A DNA stretch of 64,000 nt from Glandiceps talaboti (GCF_964340395.1 NC_135556.1:16019600-16083599); one strand, 5' to 3'. Positions 14,745 to 29,124 are shown, counted from the stretch's first letter. Numbers and translations are program-made. Notes: generated by a model not told the origin, from the sequence alone.

Positions 14745-17003
14745 GAACATGTAAATAGTGCCCCCAAAGCATCGAGAAGAACATAATTACGTAATTACAT
14801 ACAAATGCGTCTGGGCAGATTGAACTAGTTTAGACTAATAGTTTTCAATGCCGGCACTGCAAAATGTTACATAAAATAACTGTTTTGCGTTAGTACACGT
14901 TAACGTCATTGTCATTTTATTCAATTTACACCCCTTGCCTTTATAAAGCTCGTTGTTAAGCTTTGTGGAATGTGCATATGTTTTGAAATTACAGTCATAA
15001 CGGTACTCCCTATCAATCATCACGCATACAAGAGGGCATCATTACCGTAACTATGGCCTACTTATCTAAGTGTATAAATAACATTGAATAGTTGAATATT
15101 TATACAATAACTGTTTGAATCATTTGTCATATTATCTAGTGTTTTAAACTTTGCTATGTCAAAAAATACATTAAGCACAATACTTGATAGATTTTAGGAA
15201 AACTATATGATTGATATATTCTTAGAAATGCGTCATAACCCAAAGATTCCTTCTGTGATGTTGTCAAATTTTCATCAGGAAGTGTCATCGCATCATAAAA
15301 ACATATATGAATGCCTTATAGTCAGTATTTACAACTCAAAGCGATATTTATATGTATTTAAAGATAGTAAACAATATAAACAGTAACTTTCAAAATAGCA
15401 TGGTTCTGCCGGAATCCACTTATTACTATAACTAATGGTCACAAATATTTATGAAATGTTCTCAACCTTATAATCTGTTAACTGGCACTATGGGAGAGTG
15501 CTACTGCGATGGATTCAATCCATTCGTTCGTTTCCATGTTAAGTAGATTCAGGCGAATTGAATTGATGGTGTCGACAAGGCAACGCAATATTCAGATGTC
15601 GACAATGACCTTACCCTTCAGTGTATAATACTGCGTTCAAGCCTGCATCGACCTTATGTAAGTAGCTACCAAATATGGTGGATGTAATAGTTGGACCTAT
15701 GCCAAACATTGTAGCTGTAGCTGTATCATGTATGGTATCGTTAATTTCCAACTTTAGATTAGAAACCTGTTCATAATACCTGCAACAATCATATGACTGT
15801 GTTTCGCGATCAATAGTACCGGGAATGCATCAATGAACGCTTTGTAATGTCAAGTTTGACATTACCTACCCGGCAAAGTTCATTGGTACTTAAGACTTAA
15901 TACGCCCTTCTTAATTTGACACAGAATATTATCACGACATCTCCTAACTATTGGAGATTAAATTTCATAAGCCTATTGTTAAGGGCGTGTAGTGTCTGTA
16001 ATTTGCATTTGGAGATTGAGAAGTTTGTTGGCTTCTTGTGAAAAAAATATAAACCCCACAATTTGAAAACACAGCTAACGTCGGAAAACAGATCATCAAA
16101 GTTAGACAGAAAGATAAACATTAATGGCAGGAATGTATCACTTATTTGGACCTCATAAATCATGGTTTTAATGACTTGAAAAAACAACCCAATTAATTAT
16201 TTACACTAAATCGATGCTTTGGCTACGAACATCCCCATAAAACATCTTTAAAAAACTTAATACAAATACACTTGTTATTGTGTTTTAAGCTATATTTCCA
16301 AGACTATGTTTTCGATCAGAAATCCTGAACGAATTATTTATGTAATATTTGTTATCACATAAAAGCAATTATGATTAAAATGTTTCTCGTGTATTTTTTC
16401 GATGAATTCTCTTCACCGTAGGAAGATTTAGGAATATCTTATTAAAGATATAAAACACTATACCTTGTGTTCAACATTTCCATTTCAGATTTAACTACAG
16501 GTCGTTCGATGTCACTTTAACTCAATTTCATTCATGAAACCATATCCAAGCATTTTCAGTTTCTAAAGCATTTGCCTCAGGTAAATGCACTTCCGGCACC
16601 TGGTGAAACCCTGACATTTTAACGTGTTTTAAAACCTGGGAATCTGACTATAGTACATTTCCTTGCACAAATGTGAGCTTCAATGTTTTCTTGTTCCCAT
16701 AAACAATTACTTTGTACGTTAAATTAGAAAAGTCTTGACTGTGTTTTAGGTGAGTGTGATAAGACATTGATTCTTAGTATTCTGATTTGACAAATGTAAA
16801 ATTGTAAAATGTAACCGAAATGCAGAAACATAGATACGTTCTCAGAAAAAATAAAAGTGTCTGTAATTGAATATGTAGTATATTATACTATCTTTAATAT
16901 CACAAGATAACGCGATGTAACTTAAGGGCACCGTACACAACCTTTCAAACAATAAACGTTTTTGACTGGATGAAGCAGGTAACCATCTATATTATTATAT
17001 TAT
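14745..17003. other. AT-rich non-coding DNA, no gene recognised
   Basis: I see no gene. The frame at 15948-16187 (minus, 79 codons) is rich in F and L and has no recognisable motif. Confidence 0.5.
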
Positions 17004-17141
17004 GAGTGAGTGAGTGAGTGAGTGAGTGAGTGAGTGAGTGAGTGAGTGAGTGAGTGAGTGAGTGAGTGGGTGAGTGAGTGAGAGTGAGTGAGTGAGTGAG
17101 AGAGTGAGAGAGTGAGTGAGTGAGTGAGTGAGTGAGTGAGT

Positions 17142-17177
<36 letters not shown>

Positions 17178-17193
17178 GGCAGACAGACAGACA
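17004..17193. repeat. (GAGT)n-(GACA)n compound tetranucleotide array
   Basis: About 35 GAGT units, with GAGA variants near 17085-17112, switch abruptly to about 12 GACA units at 17143. The junction shares the word TGAC, as if one unit type mutated and then expanded. Confidence 0.97.
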
Positions 17194-18565
17194 TTCAGTC
17201 AGTCAATCTGTTTGTTAGTCTATGTGTTCGTGTACGTGTATGAGAGAGGGATAACACAAGGCTATTTTATAAAGGACAGTTCTGTACATCATATGTATCA
17301 TGATTATAATAGAACAACACTTACAAGCCTATTAACATGAACAGAATCGTTGTCTTTGCCATACGTACCAGCTAATCGATTTTTGTAACTGGCATAACAA
17401 GAATTTACGTATTTCCTTTGATTTAAGACGATATAGTTTCTGTAGATCTTTCACATGTTTGCTATTCCATTGCCAAATCAGTATTCAATTTCAAAGCAAA
17501 CTCAATATGAAGTAGAACTATTTCTTCAGTATTACTGTTACAACGGATCAACCAATCTGACAAACTTTACAGCAAATACGACAGTTTACAATAATAACAT
17601 ATTTATGATCGATAATATTAATTTCATACTCAAACACCTCGGATTTATAACCACCAACTAAAGAGATAAAGTATAACACGTCGTGTAACGTTTGGCTTTA
17701 AGAAGAATTTATGTCATCATATCATTTGACATTTATGGTAATTTTCATTGTTTCTTCTTCATCGATTAACCAATTAGAATTCAAATGTGGTTAACGTGTG
17801 CTTGTAAACTTTTAATAGATAGTAGATAGATCAGTACATTTTGCTACAAATGTTAAAAGTTAGCTTTGGTATTAATATGACGAATAAATATTCGTTCAAA
17901 TCGTCGCCAGTGTGTAGAATTTGACAATTTATCTTCTAGTTGACATTGTAAATTGTTATCGACCTACAAGGTACGCAAGGATATATAACGATTTTTCAAA
18001 AAATATTGTTCAATTAATTTATCAGAGCATTCAGTGAACTCGTGTTATATGCGTTCTAGATGATGTTCTATTGTTCAATATTATTACAAGACACACTCCA
18101 ATTCTTTAATTAATTGTTTTTAGACAATAATTTATTATATGGTAATATTGCACAAATTTTAAAATGTGGGAAGGGATAAATTCCATCAATCTATGTTGGT
18201 AGTTCGAATAGGTCTCTGAACTGTATACGGTTTTAATGACACGGGTGAAATGATGTATAAAATGTGAAAATATATGTGATATGTCCAGGAAGGCGCCAAG
18301 AAGACTACACACATTACGAAGATCGTATAGATTTGATGTAAACTGTTAATGACCATATTTTCGTTTCGTTTTATCAATGCTGAAATTAATATGTGTGCGT
18401 GTATTCCAACAGATAGGAGAGACAAAACAAATAGCACTCGAATCTGAACAGGAAACATGTCCAAATATTATAGCTAAACAAATTTTCAACGTTACTTGTA
18501 ACTAAAATGCCTGAGTGTAAAACATTCTCCTTTAATACACCAATATTTGCATTTGATCTTATTAT
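17194..18565. other. AT-rich non-coding DNA, no gene recognised
   Basis: I see no gene or recognisable element in this stretch. Confidence 0.5.
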
Positions 18566-18920
18566 TAAACCTAAAAAAATAATTGTTTGGTTCCGGTTAC
18601 CCAACCCCACCTAGCTTTCCACTGCCGACCCTAAACCTTTGTTGACATATTCGAGAAAAAAATAATAAAATCACAAAAATTGTGAAATCTCGCCAGAAAT
18701 AGTGGATGCGGAAACTGACATCAACTTAAAAATCTGTAATAGCTGTACTTCTGATAGGAAGAAATAAATAACACAAAGACCACATGGAAAACATTGGAAA
18801 ACCTGAACTAGACACTCACACAGAAAAAAAATATATAATAAAATAAAATAAAAAATCTACCTACCCCACCTATTCTAAAATTGAGCGTAATCGGAAGCAC
18901 ACATTTTTTATTAGGCCTTA
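18566..18920 (+). mobile_element. Short TIR element, copy 1 (family shared with 28563-28943)
   Basis: About 355 bp and clearly similar in the same orientation to 28563-28943. Shared landmarks in order are TAATTGTTTGGTTCC, CCCCACCTAG, CACTGCCGAC, AGAAATAGTG, AAATAAATAACACA, TAGACACTCACA, CCCCACCTATTCTAAAATTG and the end TTATTAGGCCTTA. The ends are inverted copies of each other over about 35 bp (start TAAACCTAAAAAAATAATTG; reverse complement of the end TAAGGCCTAATAAAAAATGT). It encodes no transposase. This fits a non-autonomous DNA transposon (MITE); the superfamily cannot be assigned. Confidence 0.8.
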
Positions 18921-21900
18921 AACAGTATGAGATGGAAAAATAATCGATTTTTGTGTATTGTTCTTGGTTGCTAGTCCATAATATTTTACATGACAACCGA
19001 CGTCATATCTCCTTTATTTCCAGGCGTGCTTTGAAATGAGAATATTGCAGTTTACCGAACAACATTGAACATTTTGCTCACTTTGCTTCTTCTTTTAAAA
19101 ATCCGTCAGCACATTTAAGATGATAATCCATTGGTTTCAGAGTTCGTGAATTCCAGTTTGCTATGTCTCCTAAATTTATCAGTCAACCATGATGTATGCA
19201 TAAACGCTATTACGGAATAAAAAGGAATATGTATTACTAGAGAAGTCGTAATCCTTAGACAAGTTCCCTAGAAATGACACAACTCTCAAAGGTTTCCCTG
19301 ATCTGTAAGATTTCTATAAGTGATCAAAATCCTTCTATGTGCACAGTACTAACTTGCCTTTTGGCAGCTTTACTAATTGGAATGATGAAAACGCTAAATT
19401 ACAGAAGAATCCTGACGCCAAACGTAGATAAAAATTGTTGTGCAGTTAGACTATACGTGACGCAAATTTATATTTTTTGTAATAATTGTACCTGGATTCC
19501 TATTTATCGAATCTCTAAAGCTTATCTAGACATGGTATTATTTCGAAAGCAGATATACAAAGTGTTGTGACATTCGCCAATTTGTTTGCAACATTAAACA
19601 GGCATCTTTTTATAAGGCGGCCACGCGCTTCTAGAATGTTGGTCTAGCGGGTATTTGCTAGCAAATCTAGACGTGTCACCCTATTATGTTCTTCCTAGGA
19701 TGAAATAGCAGCCGATATATGTTTGATAGTGACTATCATTGTGTAAAATAAGATTAAATTGTTCAAAGGGTTCCAATTTCATCGTCTGCATCTTACTTCA
19801 TTAGCTCATAAAATCGATTTCTCTCAACATACACTCCATTTATGTATCCTAAGGCTATTTTGATATGAAGCAATATAGCATTTTGTATCTACAATAACAC
19901 TGTACTGAATCCATTACCTTTTTCTAATGAGGAAGTGGCTGGATTGTTTGATTTAGATCTACAGTTGATTCATTGGTCAAGGGTATCCTCCTTATCATTT
20001 TAGCTTTCTGACAAAGATCAGAGTTCGTGTTTACATGCTTTTACATCCTCATTCATATGGCAGGTCAAGTTACTTGGAAAGTGTTACAACAGAAACCAGT
20101 TACCTGGCTTCAGATTTAAAGATCTACTGTAAGCTGCCTGCCACATCCTTCATGTTTCTTCTATGGTGTTGGAAAGTGTCTAGTTTTACTCCAATGATTA
20201 CATAGTTACCTTACTCCGCTCACAACCCATAATCTTAAAACGCATCATAAATGAAGCATTTCATCCGAAAGAGTTGCAAAAAATCCCAATATGTTTGGTC
20301 TTCTAATATTGTAAACGTTATTACAAATGATAATTGATGGTTTCTCCAAATTAATGTACGAGAATTGTGCAAGGAACCTTCTGTTGTCTCTAGACTGTCA
20401 CCTCTGGTATGATTATTTTAATAGGATGCCATCCCCGTAATGTTATTCACGTTACCGGTGGGTTTTTCCTACGGTCGCGTGATTTCGCAGCGAGATTAGA
20501 CGGTCGGCAGAACTACAAAAAGACTTCGATGTCAAACTTACGTTATAAATTCTGAAGAGCTATTTTTCATATATATGTTTTATAATTCATTGTTTCCGCT
20601 CTTGTTTTGGGAAACAGTGGAGGGGTTACTAAACAACTCCATTCGCTGTCTTACTAGTCTAACCGTTGATCATTTTCAGAGTGGAAGCAACGGTTTGGAG
20701 TGTACGAAAATCAGTACAATAGTTTACCCACAACTCCCTCAGATTTGTATTCTCTCTCACATAAGCTTCTTCAATTCAGACAAACAGTTTTGTCATTTTC
20801 GAATCGTACTTTTATAACTCCCGAATTTCTGAATGCCCATTTACATTGGTTCAAATATTTTTTTGTAGAAGGACATTCTTGAACGGTATGCATAATAAAT
20901 CCAAGGAAACTAAGGACAATATTTGCACCTGTTATCACTTCACCAAACATACTGATTTATATGAATCGGTATAAAAAGAATTTTTGTTTGTTAAAACTGA
21001 CTACCCAAGGTTGTGATTACTTGATGTTGAAAGTATTTTATTCAAAGCACGTGTTTCTACTTAGATTTTGATATATTTGTATTCAAGATTTGCAACTTTC
21101 TTTTTTTATTCCCAATCGCACTTTTGGTGGATATTATTCAAACGTAATGGTTATGCTTTAAATGTTGAAATTTTGCTTATCTCAGAAGTTATAAAATAAG
21201 GAACATCCAAGCATACAAATCAGAGAAAGTTGTGGATAAAATAGTGTATTACAGTGAAATAGTTGTATATGCTATGAAGCTATGGCGCTGTTTAGTAGTA
21301 ATTTTGTATCATCGTATACCATTGATGCAATCACCGCGTGAGCATAATCACGTTGACAAATTTCCTCGTGCTGAAAGGAGGTCGTGACACTTTTGGACGA
21401 AACCGTTTTTTTGTCCAATTAAAATCTTCACATCTACGGGAGATTTAACTGAACGATTTATTCACACAGAGAGGAACATCTTTTAATGTAAACGAGAAAT
21501 GACAACGATTGACATCAACATATTGTGTTGTACAATATAACATTCCATGGCAATGTTTGTGAGGTACTTGGCATTTAATCTTACAACCATCAATAACAAC
21601 CCTTTCACTACCTTAGTGATGACAACGTCTATTATGAAACATTATCGTGATGAGGAGTTGTTATGGTAACCATGCACTTCATTCTATGGAATGCTTAAGT
21701 ATATTTCCACCAAATGACATTCCAATGTTTGCTGTGAGATTTAATATCCCTAAAAAAATTGTAGGGCACGCAATCATCACCCTTTCACTGGTGTATAAAT
21801 TGATGTTTTTTAGGTATGAATAGCGTTAAATCTTAATACTTGTACTCGTTACAGTTAACCAAACTAATCATATCATTTTGTTAAACCTCAATGGCATATC

Positions 21901-22509
21901 ATTACAGTTCTAATAACGTGGCTTATTGTATACAATTTATGCTAGATCAAGTCCCATCCATATGATTTGTGGCGTGCTGGACACACTTTATGCAAAGTAA
22001 TGCCCTACATGTTCGGAGTTATGTAGTATGGATGTGTGACAAGTATTGCTATGGTAACAGCTTCTCGTCACCTTTCTATATTTAACTACTTTACAAAAAC
22101 ATAATCAGCAGCTTGTAGGTCCCCACCCCACATGCTTTGCTGGGATTATGCAGGTAAGACAAGCGATGGAACACAAGAGGTTTCATTTATTGGAATCCCT
22201 CCACCAAGCAACTAATGTTTTTGGAAAATCAGAACAATTAGAAGTGATACTAGTATTTGGAAGGGTGAAATACAATGAATAAACCATTAATTCTCCGATC
22301 AGAAATAAACTAACGTTTTGGGGTTGTATACCCGGTTAGACTTGTTTAAAATCTATTATTCGTAAACAACAGGATAAAAAGCCTACATTTAAGTTAAATA
22401 ATCAAAGTTGAGATCGTCCAGACTTATTGAATCCAGATTCTGAGGGTAATTAACTTATAATCTGGGATACTCGTTATTCTAAACGTTAAGGAGTAACGTG
22501 CATTGTCGT

Positions 22510-22581
22510 TCAAACAACTTAACTTTGATCACATTATGACTTCATCCAAACAACCTAAATTTGGTCAAGTTATGACGTCCT
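22510..22581. repeat. Diverged 36-bp tandem duplication
   Basis: Two adjacent units align as CAAACAAC(T/C)TAA, then TTTG(A/G)TCA, then TTATGAC(T/G)TC. They are short and old, with no coding content. Confidence 0.65.
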
Positions 22582-24595
22582 CGAAGCATATAATCCACAC
22601 TACTATACTTTAAGCAGAAGATACACGTGTATACTTGTAAATAATGCCTTGCTTTTTTCTATCGAAATACAAGTATGTTAAAGGCTTGTTTCGACTGTAA
22701 CAGAATGGATTAGGGACACAACATATAGAAACTGGAATTCCATCTAGTTAAAGATTATTAATATGAAATGTCGGTGGTTTTGCTAATTTTTAGACTGTAG
22801 CATAAAGACAGTCTTTTATCTTTTAATCTACAAAATATATTTACAGACCGAGTAAAATGTAAGACACATGCAAAATTCTCTTTTCAAGTGTGACCTCAAT
22901 ACTTAGGTCATTTTCGAAAAATCTGTAAACCGCTTTCTTCTTGATTACCAATGACGGATCTGTAGAAGACCTAATAATGATAAAAGGTGCCGTAGAACGT
23001 TATCGCAATTTGTTGCTCGTAGTTGAATCTGCATCACGTCCAAATCGCACTAATGGTTGCTCTCAGTGTGGATATCATATTCCTCGTTGTGTCAAAGGTG
23101 TGTTGCCTGGGTATCTATAATATATCTTTAGTCCCGATATGATACTAAAACAAAATGACATAAAATACTTCAATAGTTGTAGTACATTACTTTGACCCTT
23201 TTTATAGCATATCTATCAGACATATGTTTGTTATACATTCACACTGGCACTAAGACACACTAATCGACATCCATCAGAGTTTCACAGTGTATCAATAGCA
23301 CTCTGTCACTATTCAAAGAGGGCCATGGACGAGATATTTTCGTTTTTAAATTAACTCGAAACGTACAGCAAGTAAATGCTCTTGGGAAATGTATTCATCG
23401 CTGTAAATGGGATAGATGAAAATACAAATATGGTATTTTAACCGAGGTTTTGGATTTATGTGATGTATAGATACATATATGTTCACTCGCATTTGAGCAG
23501 GAAAGCTCTGTAGACGAATGTATGTTATCTTCATAATATATCTTTCTTTGTATGTATGTTACTCGCTCCAGCAGACAGTGTCAAATCTTATCAATGGTAG
23601 GCTTGTACATCTTTCCCGATAGCGTGTTGAAACCAGACTTCATAGTTACTGAACTGACTCTGATGAGAAACGCGAATCCGGAAAACTAATTTGAATCAAA
23701 ACCACTTTATTCTATGAGAACATGAACATAAACATAAACACTAAGTGAAATAAACAACTACAAAGAACGAAACTTTTCACAACTCATCGTAAGGACCAGC
23801 TTTCAAATGACGCAACCATGTTCATGTTCTACACATAAACTTTGTTCCTACTATACATTTTAATGTTGGTCGTCTTCTATATCTGGTACAAACACTTAAT
23901 GATCAATTTACAATTGTAATTTATTGCCATGCGCCACTAGTAAACCCAGTAACACTGTGTTAAGTGATTGGCAACTCCAGATATTGTATAGTTACAGCAT
24001 AGCAATTATAATTATAACATTACAATGTTGTTAGGCAATAATTTGCTGGTAGAATTGTTGTAAAGGGTAAAGTTTGCACTCAGTTCTTCGCTCAATTAAT
24101 TGCTTGCTAATGCCCAACGAGGAACACATTAATTCAGTGTCATTTACTAGTTTTAGTAAAAGTATATTCAAATACTTTGCTATTACAATAACAAATCCTG
24201 CCAAATGACATGTCGAATGTGTATATACTTATGATCATAACAAACAAATCATAAACAACGTTAAAATGCAATAATGTCTTGAATCGATTAAAACATTGAG
24301 TGTTAAAGATTCAAAGGGCAGATAATTTTGTTCAAATCAAATTAAATGAAATCAATCGATCAGTCATATGTTCACTATTTTTATTTCACAATGCAATCTG
24401 ATCATTTCCCAATAAAACGTTTTCAAATAAATGGATAAACTCGTATAGTGTTGTTCAGCAGTAATATTTCCATTGACAGTAACTTGTGGTTCACATACAG
24501 TGTTGGACAACTATTTAGCATAATCATGAACAGAGCGACGTCTAGTTCGTGCGTGTCTTGCCATTCACAGAGTGAATCTGTCGTTGTTATTAATC

Positions 24596-24609
24596 ATCAC
24601 CATGGCAAC
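24596..24609. promoter_or_regulatory. X-box-like half palindrome
   Basis: ATCACCATGGCAAC keeps the right RFX half-site (GGCAAC) and the central CCATGG but has a weak left half-site. It is listed because five similar sites occur in the window. Confidence 0.2.
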
Positions 24610-25293
24610 GGTTTCAATGACATATGGTGAGAATCTTTATGGATGAAAACTCTTTTGTTTGTTGAATAGAAATACTTTACTTGCTTTTCTATTCACCAAC
24701 TCATGTTTGAACACCTCTAGATAAATATGTTAATATTGGAAAGAAAATTATTTGGTGAAAGGTTCCTTCACTAATTGTACAATTGACTCGCATATGGACG
24801 ATCTATGTAGGAAACGCTCCGACATGCAGCATTTAGAACGTCAAGAACCATTTCCTGACTAAGCTTGTCACCTTGCAAATATATAATTGTGGTGAGCTGT
24901 CCAAACTCCATAATACCTAAAAGTCTTGTTATCCTCGATTGAATTCGTCTACTGAAAGATGTGTAAGTTGCAAACATATTTTCAAAGTGTTATCATTACT
25001 TGGAGATATAGTATGCAGATTACAGAGCATCATAATACTTATATTATATTCTTCAGTTTACTGTCATAAATGGAAAATGTTAAAATGACTGTAATCTTGT
25101 TTGGCCGCTAGGTACGTAGGATATACAAGTTAATGATTAATGTAAGAGCTTCGAATATGCTCGTCATTTTAAAAGCTTCTCAATATTATAGATGTTAAAA
25201 CTTTGAGGTAATCAAACTACCGACTTGAGAAAGGTTCATCAGATGTTAAGTGGATTTAATAGCTTAGTCGCCTATACTGGTGTGTTAGTGTAC

Positions 25294-25324
25294 TTTTGTT
25301 TGTTTGTTTGTTTGTTTGTTTGTC
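25294..25324. repeat. (TTTG)n microsatellite
   Basis: About seven TTTG units. Confidence 0.9.
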
Positions 25325-28300
25325 TTTATGTGTATCCTCGCGTACCTTGTAGCTAAGTTTATGCGTATGTGTAAGCGTGTGTGTATGCGAAACGGTTGAA
25401 CTTGACAATAATGGGCACACGTCCATCTTTTTACTTGGATACTGTAAATCTGGTCCTACCTATTTAAGAATAGAACATTCCAGACACGTGTTATCTCCAA
25501 GCGGTCTCTTTTTAGATAACGTGTTGCGACAATCGAGGCATTTGAATGTAACATGTATGTGAGATAGTAGTTGAGCTGAAAAAAGAACAATTTTGCCTTT
25601 GTAAACATTTCTCAGTAATCTGGCGTTATCATTACATAGTACATGAAGTCGGTAAATACACCATTCATTTTTCAAAAGTAAGCACCGTTCATAGAGTCTA
25701 TTGTGAGAAGACGACACGAACAAGAACTGGTACACTTAGCAGCAATCCTCAGCATTTAACTACGATCAGGCCAGGTAGGTCCGCTTATGTTTACCGTATT
25801 TTCGATGATGTCGCATGATATTTTGCGGTTGCCTTGAGGTAAATATCAGATCATGACGATGATTCTTTTGAAAGAACAATGATAAAAGATGAATCTTGAA
25901 ACTTTAAGAGCTGATGTATATGACAGTATTGAAGCCAGTCAGGATAGTTTTTAAGCAGGTGTGGAATTGAACTAAAAGATACCTAAGAAACGCTGTTTGT
26001 ATTAGATTGAATCGAGAAAAATAATTATGTTTATCAATACGGTTCACTTGAACATACCTATGCCCTAATCGAGTTCACACAGTGTATTATGTCTTATTTA
26101 CAAGCTATTAAAAGTCCAATTCGAATACTATGCACTTCAATTCCTCTCCTGTTTCTATGAAATTATATTTAAAACAAATATTTCGTTTTTTTAATTGAGT
26201 GAAACATCGATGATTGGTACAGCAATCGTAGTGGTATTTAGTAAAAATAAGTAGTTAAATGTAGTACATGAGACGAAGTCAATGACAGCGAATGTTTGAG
26301 ACATTGTTCTGGTATAAATAAATACCTCGATAGCAATAATACAAACAAAATGTTGCTATATCCTATAATGTATATCATAAATTAACTGAAATTATTGGTT
26401 TTATTCTGGACTAATATCAATGATTGTTATTGATAATACATACCCAGACAAACAAATAAATGGCGAGTCGTGCTTCTGTATCATCTGAGACAGTAGGGTT
26501 ATCTTCATCCGTATGACGCATTTCGATTACTGTATGCTATTGGCACTGCAACCAACGCTATGCTATATCTTATTATAGCCCTGATTACGAACATATCATG
26601 TAACAATCGTAGGCATGTTTTGTCTTCTCGTTCGGATCACATCGAAGCAACATACCGTCAAGTCGTGAATCTTTTGTGACTGTCAAAAAATCCTAACAAA
26701 AAGCTGTGAATGAACTTTGAAAAAAAACTATGCAAATGTTAACTCATGGGTTTAAGAACGCAAACACAGGTATCGCAAACAAATGAATTCCTTGAATAAA
26801 AATATATTACATGGAGGAAATTTATCATTTTCTTTCAAAAATAATCTACTGTCTGTTGTTTTTACAAAGACTCTCTATCGTATATGTATAATACCAGCTA
26901 AACTTACGTATATCACAGTGAGCAGTTTCCCTTGTAATGTTGTATTACACGTCATAGCTATACAAACCTCTTCCGAATATGAAACCTTGCCAGTCTGTGC
27001 CTTTCGGGGACAGGAATTTCCTTACAATATACCAGTCCAGTCTTAGCGCGAACGACACATTCCTTTTGGTGATATCACAATACTACTTTCAATGTAATTT
27101 TCACACTAGAAGAAACAGTCTGTATATATAAGGTAACTTTAGAAATAATATCTGTCTGCGATGGTCACGAAATTTCGATGTCGACAACGCAACTGTAGGA
27201 CATCTTTCATTCAGTAAAAAAAGTGGACTATTTTCACTTTTCTTATCCCCCCAGGATACAAGAATGAGAGAACAGAACACTCACCCCAATGTATGTGTGC
27301 AAAATATTTCATCATCATAGAATCTGTTTACCGATTATCACCGTAGACGGCAAAATGTGAATGTTGCTGAAATATGGTAGTGATTAAATCAAAGAATTAG
27401 ATAACAGTGATCTCCGTTCGTTTTTCAAAAAATAAAATTAGGATTCATGAAATATGTAGAAATGAATAAATTCTCTGTATCTCAACATTCCAAATTACAA
27501 ATAAAATAACGGGAAATAAACAGAAAGCTACTGATGGTCAGTCGAAGGAAGAAACAATTAGTAAAGAATTGATGTACATAATTTTGCAGGAAAACACACT
27601 CTGTTTACTAATTGTCTATTCGTAAATGCCAACCCACTTCCTATAGTAAGTACAGAGTGCACAATAGAGTGTTGGTTTTTCAACTAAACGTGCCTGTGTA
27701 ATTATGGCGGCTAGTTTTACTGTACTCAAAGATATTACATGCAGCATATATCTCTCAAGGCTCAATTACAATGGGTCACATAGAAGCACCTCTGTTCGTA
27801 GTCATGGCAACCGCACAAAATTAGGATTCATAAAGTATTTGTTACGTGCCAAGAGGCATCACCTTCAGTGTCTAATCCTAAATATGACAGTATATGGCAA
27901 ATAACGCAAACCTAAGCCAGGATTTCTGATAGCGACGTTACTAGCCAATTTTCTTAATGTAACATGTACCCAGTTCAAGTAATTGGACTTTCCTTTTGCT
28001 GTGCTTTTCGTCCACTATGTGTCATATCTACCAACAAACACTTCGGGTTAATACGGTTGATTTCACTGGTTCTTTTACAGTTAAAATTCAATAGCACATG
28101 CGTGTGCACAGCGAAACAAATTTATTTTAAATAAAACTGTACTATTAGTGATTATCAACATACATGGACGCTATAAATAGCTCTCTATCAATTATTAGTA
28201 ATGATTAGAAGATGAAATCAAGAGCCAACTCTGATATATTTGATGACGTAATACGTTGGTCAAATCAAACTGTAACACTTGAAATGTATTATATACCTAT

Positions 28301-28562
28301 TTCCCTACTCTTACAAAGAACATTGTGTTTTTTTCTTGATCTCGTGTGCTGTAACTTGTTTTATATATTATTTAGGACGAACAGATTTATGTCACGTATT
28401 CTCTCAATTACCATCTTAACAAGAATGTAATGGTCTCTGCTCATGTTCCTGATCGGGATCGTTTATGGTAAAACTGAAACAAATTTCAACAAGAATGAAT
28501 GATTTCAGGGATGTGAAGGAGGTATTATTTGCTTATTATAGCAAAACAAAATAGACACGTAT
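25325..28562. other. AT-rich non-coding DNA, no gene recognised
   Basis: I see no gene. An X-box-like site, GTAGTCATGGCAAC, lies at 27798-27811. Frames at 25460-25735 (minus) and 26783-27046 (plus) are short and carry no recognisable domain. Confidence 0.5.
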
Positions 28563-28943
28563 TTAGGCCGAAACAATTAATTGTTTGGTTCCAGTTACCC
28601 GACCCCCACCTAGTGTTTCACTGCCGACGTCAAACTATTTTTTTTTTAACGTGTTCGAGAATAAAAGTAATAAAATCGCAAAGATGAAGTCTCACGAGAA
28701 ATAGTGTATGCAGAAACTTATGATCTTAAAAAGACATAATAAACATGTTTTAACCAATCTGTAATGAATGGCAGTACGTTTGATAGGAAGACATAAATAA
28801 CACAGTCATCATTTGGAAAACAGTGCAAAACCTAGACACTCACAAATGAAACAAAAATAATAATAAAAAAAAAAATCTACTTACCCCCACCTATTCTAAA
28901 ATTGAGCATAATCGGAACCACACAAATATTTTATTAGGCCTTA
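28563..28943 (+). mobile_element. Short TIR element, copy 2 (family shared with 18566-18920)
   Basis: About 381 bp, the second copy of the family described at 18566. Its start TTAGGCCGAAACAATTAATT and the reverse complement of its end TAAGGCCTAATAAAATATTT form diverged inverted ends. Relative to copy 1 it carries an extra segment of about 25 bp near 28725-28755 (AAAAGACATAATAAACATG). It abuts the (TA)n tract starting at 28951. No protein is encoded. Confidence 0.8.
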
Positions 28944-28946
28944 TGT

Positions 28947-28950
<4 letters not shown>

Positions 28951-29011
<61 letters not shown>
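28951..29011. repeat. (TA)n microsatellite
   Basis: About thirty TA units, immediately downstream of the second TIR-element copy. Confidence 0.97.
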
Positions 29012-29013
<2 letters not shown>

Positions 29014-29060
29014 GTTCACTGCTTTACTTTTTTATTTGTCTCGTTTATTCATTCCTTTAT

Positions 29061-29124
29061 TATATATATATGTGTATATATATACACACAGATTCGTTCG
29101 TTCGTTCGTTTGTTTGTTTGTTTG
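29061..29124. repeat. Short TA/TG/CA tract and (TTCG)n-(TTTG)n array
   Basis: A mixed TA tract (29061-29089) is followed by about four TTCG units and three to four TTTG units, a C-to-T type change of repeat unit. Confidence 0.9.

Larger units (their letters stand above)
18921..25293. other. AT-rich non-coding DNA, no gene recognised
   Basis: I see no gene. Minor structure: a diverged tandem duplication at 22510-22581 (about 36-bp unit), a possible diverged duplication between 21541-21615 and 21719-21790, and an X-box-like site at 24596-24609. Open frames up to 98 codons (19274-19570) show no domain. Confidence 0.5.

Noticed and set aside
23667-23678. Second hammerhead core (CTGATGA directly followed by GAAAC)
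   Set aside because: There is no room for stem II and no pairing partners, so this is a chance word match.
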